This document shows, piece after piece, positions 59,564 to 64,000 of a stretch of DNA of 64,000 nt (its first letter is position 1; every line of letters starts with the position of its first letter). Under the pieces are notes generated by a model that was not told where the DNA came from, searched no databases, and worked only from the letters and a program-made list of their open reading frames with translations. The stretch is taken from contig JAJHTX010000011.1 of assembly GCA_032164295.1 (NCBI GenBank), positions 1,488,001-1,552,000 of the forward strand, given 5' to 3'. Both the position numbers and the translations under genes were made by a program. Origin of the DNA: Inonotus obliquus (taxonomy: Eukaryota; Basidiomycota; Agaricomycetes; Hymenochaetales; Hymenochaetaceae).

Positions 59564-62500
59564 ATGTACAACTACTTGTAAGGTGCGTCATATCGCTGCT
59601 GTCAAGGTTGAGGGTGTGTGTGATTCACATTGCCCACAGTGATACGCCTCGAGGGCATATGGGCTAGTCGCTCGTCACACAGAAACACTCCAGATCCGTA
59701 TGTCCAAGTGAGGTTCGATGGCAGTATCGGGTGGACGCGGACTGTCGGGAATGAACCGGTCATATTGTTCGTATTCAACGTTTCTCTTTTTTGATACTGA
59801 TACTTATATAGGACATGCAGTGCCTGCGGTTCCGCGGATGATACGGCAACTTTGACGATCCAAATCAAGCACAAATCGAGATGGCCGCGCGACCCATGTG
59901 CGGGCACAGTCACAGTGAGCTTTCGGGATTTGCTGGCGAGGTGTTCTCACGGAGAAGGTGGGATTTGTCCTCTCGTTATTCTGTAGCAATTGCTCAGTGA
60001 ACTTCAGCTTCGCTCGACCTCTCTGCACCCGACAGCGAGGGAACAACACGCACAGGACGCGTTGTTATTCAACTCAAAGTCATCGATGCCGTTGAAGGCG
60101 CCGGTATTAGTCTCGATAGGATGTCGGAGGATGTCCGAAACGCTCGTTCGGAAGGCGCCTCGGACGTCACCCAGTCAATCGATAACTCTGTGGCGCGAAT
60201 TATTGGCCAGAATGACCTTTACCAAGCTGTTGGAAAACTGCTTTCAAGGATCGAGGTGATCGGACAAGTCATTGACCAATTGTCTGAGGTGAGTCGCCGA
60301 AACACTCAAAACATGATTCTCGTCGCTGAGGTAGGCGACCTAGATCCATCCATTCCTTACCGTAGCATGGAAGTTGCTCTCAGGGCTGTACACTGTGCGC
60401 TTGCGTTGCGATTTGATGTGGTTGGATGCTATCTTAATTTTTGCACATTAGGCGGTCAAAGGTGTTTTCAACACGGACAAGCGGGTCATCGATCTCGTTG
60501 ATGTTATTGTCGATACATTTGCCTTCGCACGCGATGTTCGGATGATTGCTGTCAAGGCTGAAGGCATCCAGCGATGCATCGTCGCTCTCATGAAGCAGAC
60601 CATCGAGTGTTGCCTATTCATTCGACGTTATGTCAGCCGTACATTCTTCAGTGAGTTATCCAAAGCACTCAGAAGTTTCAGAACAATAACGCTTTGCAGA
60701 ACGGATGCTGGACACAAGCAGTAACGAAAAGATTGACGAGTTTGAACGATCGTTTGGCAGTCTGAAGCAAGCAATTGAGTCTGGCGTGAATCTGAGTACA
60801 GCATTTGTATCTATGCGATCGTCTCAAAGGACTGATGAGCTCGGTTCGTATTTTCCCACTTGTTCGTGACAATAGCTGATATGCTATTAGTGTTGAGACA
60901 CAGACTTAAGCCGATGTTGTCTGACACATTCAACCGCCCGGTTTGCCTACCTGGGACTCGCGTGGAAGTCAGGAATCAGATCATCGACTGGATCTTTTCG
61001 GAGACAAGGCAGAATGTATTCTGGCTTCATGGTGCTGCAGGCTCAGGCAAGAGCACAATCAGCATGACGATCGTAGAGCAGCTCCGAGACATGTCGCGCC
61101 TTGGTGCATTTCTTTTCTTCGAGAGGGAGAAAAGCGATCCATCGACCGTTATCGCATCGATTGCCTACCAACTGGCATCATTTGATCCCTCCATTGAATC
61201 TGCCATACTTTCCGAGACGAACAACGATAGGGACATCATCACAGGGACTCCATCACAGCAATTCGATAGACTCATTCGACGGCCTCTTCTCGGCACTGCA
61301 GACTCGATACCAGGTCCCGTTGTGATTGCACTCGACGCATTTGACGAATGTGGCACTTCCGAATCTCGGCGCAACTTGATGAAACTTATTCGAGAGGAAT
61401 TGACGAAGCTGCCCAACGCCTTCCGATTCTTGATTACCAGTCGATGGGAGATAGACATTGCAAATGCCCTTTCCTCACAGCCAGAGTCCGTACTCGCAAT
61501 GGAGCTGGACCACACTTCGACTGCGAGTCACAAGGATGTCGCAACTTACCTCAAGGTAGAAATTCACGAAGCTGTTACCGAGAAGATGGGAAATGTCATT
61601 GGCAGCACGGTGATACCTTTGAAGGAGTGGGATGGTAAAGTGGCCTTGCTTGGCGAAGCTGCAGCAGGGTTATTTATTTGGGCCTCGACCGCCATCAAGA
61701 TGGTGAAAAATGACAACTTTCCTCTCGATGTGTTTAAATGGCTGGTGTCGAACTCGGGGTCGCTCCGAAATCTGGATGAGCTGTATGCGACAGCTCTTCG
61801 CAGGTCGGGCATCAATTGGGAGAGCGAGATTTCAAGGGAGAGCTTCCAAAAGATTATTGCCCTAGTGCTTCTGAGCAAAATCCCGTTATCAAGCCTTGCA
61901 ATTGATGGCATCCTTGGATTACCAGAACCAAGGAAATCAATTCCGGGGATCCTACAGTATCTTCGGAGTGTGCTTACATACTCCGAGGAAGCTCCAGTCA
62001 AATTATGCCACGCGTCCTTTGCGGACTACTTCATGTCGTCTAACCATTCGAACGAGCCCTGGGCCTTCGATATCGCTGAGGCAAAATGCCTGATCGTTAA
62101 TCGCTGCTTCACTGTCATGAAGGGCCTGCTTCGTTTCAATATCTGCGATGTGAAGTCATCCTTTATCCGAAACGAAGACGACCCGGGATTGCTTCAGCGC
62201 ATCGAAGCCCGCATACCGTTGCATCTCGAGTACGCGTGCCTGTACTGGTCACAGCACCTCATTGATGTCGACCGTTCAGCTGATCGTGTCGAGAAGTTGT
62301 CCCATTTTTCACGCCATCAGCTCTTATTTTGGTTCGAGGTGCTCAGTCTAAAGAAGAAGTTCGGACGCATTGCTGCACTCCTCGATGTCGCTTCATACGT
62401 CGATGTGAGTTGATGAATAATCGACAATGTGACGATGTCGCTGACTTTGCATAGGGACGTGATGCAGATCTTTCATCGTTCTTGCGAGATGCCAGCAAGT

Positions 62501-64000
62501 TAGCAAGTATCTTCGCGATGCCAATCATGGAGAGCGTGCCGCACATCTACCTTTCCATGATTCCTCTTTCAAAGGACGAGTCGAGAGTTTCAGCCCATTA
62601 TTCGAAATACCTACGTTCGGCGGTGGGGATAGAGAGGAGAGGCGTAAAGCGGTCCGCGGTGTGCTTGAAGGTGCTAAAACATCCTGAAATGGTCAACTCT
62701 GTCACCGTTTCACCTGATGGAAGGCGGATTGCTTCAGCTTCTTCGGATGGGATCCGAGTTTGGGATCTGCACAGCGGGGAAGAGATCCTTTGTATCAACC
62801 ATTCAGACGTTAATTCTGTCGGCTTCTTCCCTGATGGGAGTCGACTCGTGTCAGGCGGTCGAACTGTGACTGTCTGGAACGCTGAGAATGGCGACGTGGT
62901 CCTCGGTCCCCTCAAGGGTCATACTGATTATGTAATTGTAGGCGCCGTTGCTGTCTCGCCGGATGGAACGATGTTCGCTTCCGGATCAGATGACAAAACG
63001 GTCATTATCTGGAATGCTTCGGATGGAAGGATTCTGTCGCGTTTGACAGGGCATACACATCCAGTGACGTCACTGTCCTTTTCTCCCGACAGTTCTAGAC
63101 TCGCATCGTCCTCGAATGACCAGACGGTGAGGATATGGAACATGAACAGCAGAGAACTAGCTCTTGCGCCATTTGAACACAGACACTTCGTCGAATCTGT
63201 TGCATTCTCACCGGACGGCAGTCATGTCGTCTCGGGTTCCGGTTCGGAAGTGACGATTTGGGATTTGGAAGGGAATGTTATTTCCGTTCTGAAAGGACAC
63301 ACGGACATCATCATGTCTGTTGGATACTCGCCTTGTGGAACCCGCATCGTCTCTGGAGGAGGAGATGACAGAACTGTAATAGTCTGGGATGCAGTCACCG
63401 GGAAGATCGTTTCTGGACCTTTCACGCACGATCACATGATCCATTGCGTCACCTTTTCCTCTGACGGAGAATACATCGTCTCAGGCTCACACGAGACTGT
63501 AAGAGTTTGGGATGCTACGGCCGGCACAGTCACTCCTGCAAAACAAGAAAGGCATACAGGCGGAGTCCAATCCGTTGCATTTGCTGCCGACGGAAGTCTC
63601 ATTGCGTCAGCCGACGCCGACGGCTCGATCATAATCTGGGACGCTCTGAGCGGCGATGTAGCAGCCGGCCCTCTCCTAGGACATTTGAAGTCGGTCGAAT
63701 GTATCGCATTCACTCCGGACGGTTCGCGACTCATCTCATGTTCGTGGGATGGGAAGATGATGATTCGGGACGGCTCGACAGGAAAACCAGTTCTCGGATC
63801 CCTCGATGTGTACTCAGAGTTCATTCGTTGTATTGCAGTGTCTCCAGATGGTACAAAGGTCGTAACTAGTTCAAACGACGAACCGATCAATGTGTGGGAT
63901 GTTGCGACAGGCGTGCTCATTGCTGGTCCGTTGCACGGTCACTCGATATCTGTCGAAACACTCGCTTATTCACCCAACTGCAATCTGCTCGCATCGGGTT
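59564..64000 (+). CDS. C2-NACHT-WD40 NLR-type protein (right copy), cut by window end
   Basis: Paralogue of the left NLR. Exons with matching sizes and phases: 60008..60330, 60452..60650 (199 bp, as left), 60700..60843 (144 bp, as left), 60891..62404, 62455..64000+. The NACHT domain has Walker A GAAGSGKST and VVIALDAFDECG; ten WD40 repeats fit before the edge, so about four repeats and the tail lie beyond. The C2 part is less sound: the exon equivalent to left exon 1 (59564) reads TAA before its donor; the next exon (from 59640, VIRLEGIW...DPYVQVRFD) lacks about ten residues including the conserved Trp seen in the left copy; and its join to the exon ending at 59957 is one base out of frame at every consensus site I tried. 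The NACHT-WD40 part is intact. A shorter protein from a later start is possible. Confidence is for family and span, not for the 5' structure. Confidence 0.8.

Overview
The window is fungal nuclear DNA, almost certainly from a mushroom-forming basidiomycete (Agaricomycetes). The evidence is intron-dense genes with introns mostly of 47-65 bp, a FunK1-type kinase, a DUF6533-like membrane protein, an AA9 lytic polysaccharide monooxygenase, an Rrm4-type endosomal RNA-binding protein, and C2-NACHT-WD40 NLR genes. No species is assigned. Exon joins were derived by hand from GT/GC-AG sites, reading phase and family motifs; where that failed I say so.

Layout. Both ends carry a C2-NACHT-WD40 NLR gene, and the two are paralogues. 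The left gene (minus, 1-5243) lacks only its last codons. The right gene (plus, about 59564-64000) is cut by the window end and its C2 part looks damaged. They point outward and flank about 54 kb as a large inverted gene pair. Next to the left NLR are a FunK1 kinase (5868-8685) and, divergent from it, a DUF6533-like membrane protein (9235-11398).

The interior is mainly housekeeping and regulatory genes: an ASCC2-like CUE protein (11528-13744), a CBS-domain protein of SDS23/MOC1 type (14101-16087), an unrecognised nuclear-looking protein (17170-18782), a Zn2Cys6 transcription factor (19366-23387), an AA9 LPMO (24364-25548), an F-box protein (26283-28058), ERG6 sterol methyltransferase (28464-29578) and an STN1-like telomere protein (30152-32215). 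After a gene-poor stretch come an EDC1/PNRC-like decapping-factor candidate (38400-39714), a low-complexity protein with a cysteine-rich CYSTM-like tail (42755-44030), the DEAD-box helicase MAK5 (44451-46958), an Rrm4-like protein (47821-50941), the checkpoint protein MAD3 (51253-53185) and a FUS3/KSS1/PMK1-class MAP kinase (55904-57282).

The main gene-poor stretches are 32.2-38.4 kb, 39.7-42.7 kb (strongly pyrimidine-rich on +, containing a TA-flanked MITE at 42028-42390), 53.2-55.9 kb and 57.3-59.5 kb. There is no operon logic; neighbours are mostly unrelated in function. The strongest leads are the outward-facing NLR pair whose WD40 repeats keep their register, an array of ABBA-like motifs in MAD3, two GC-AG introns, a CYSTM-like tail visible only after splicing, and the MITE.
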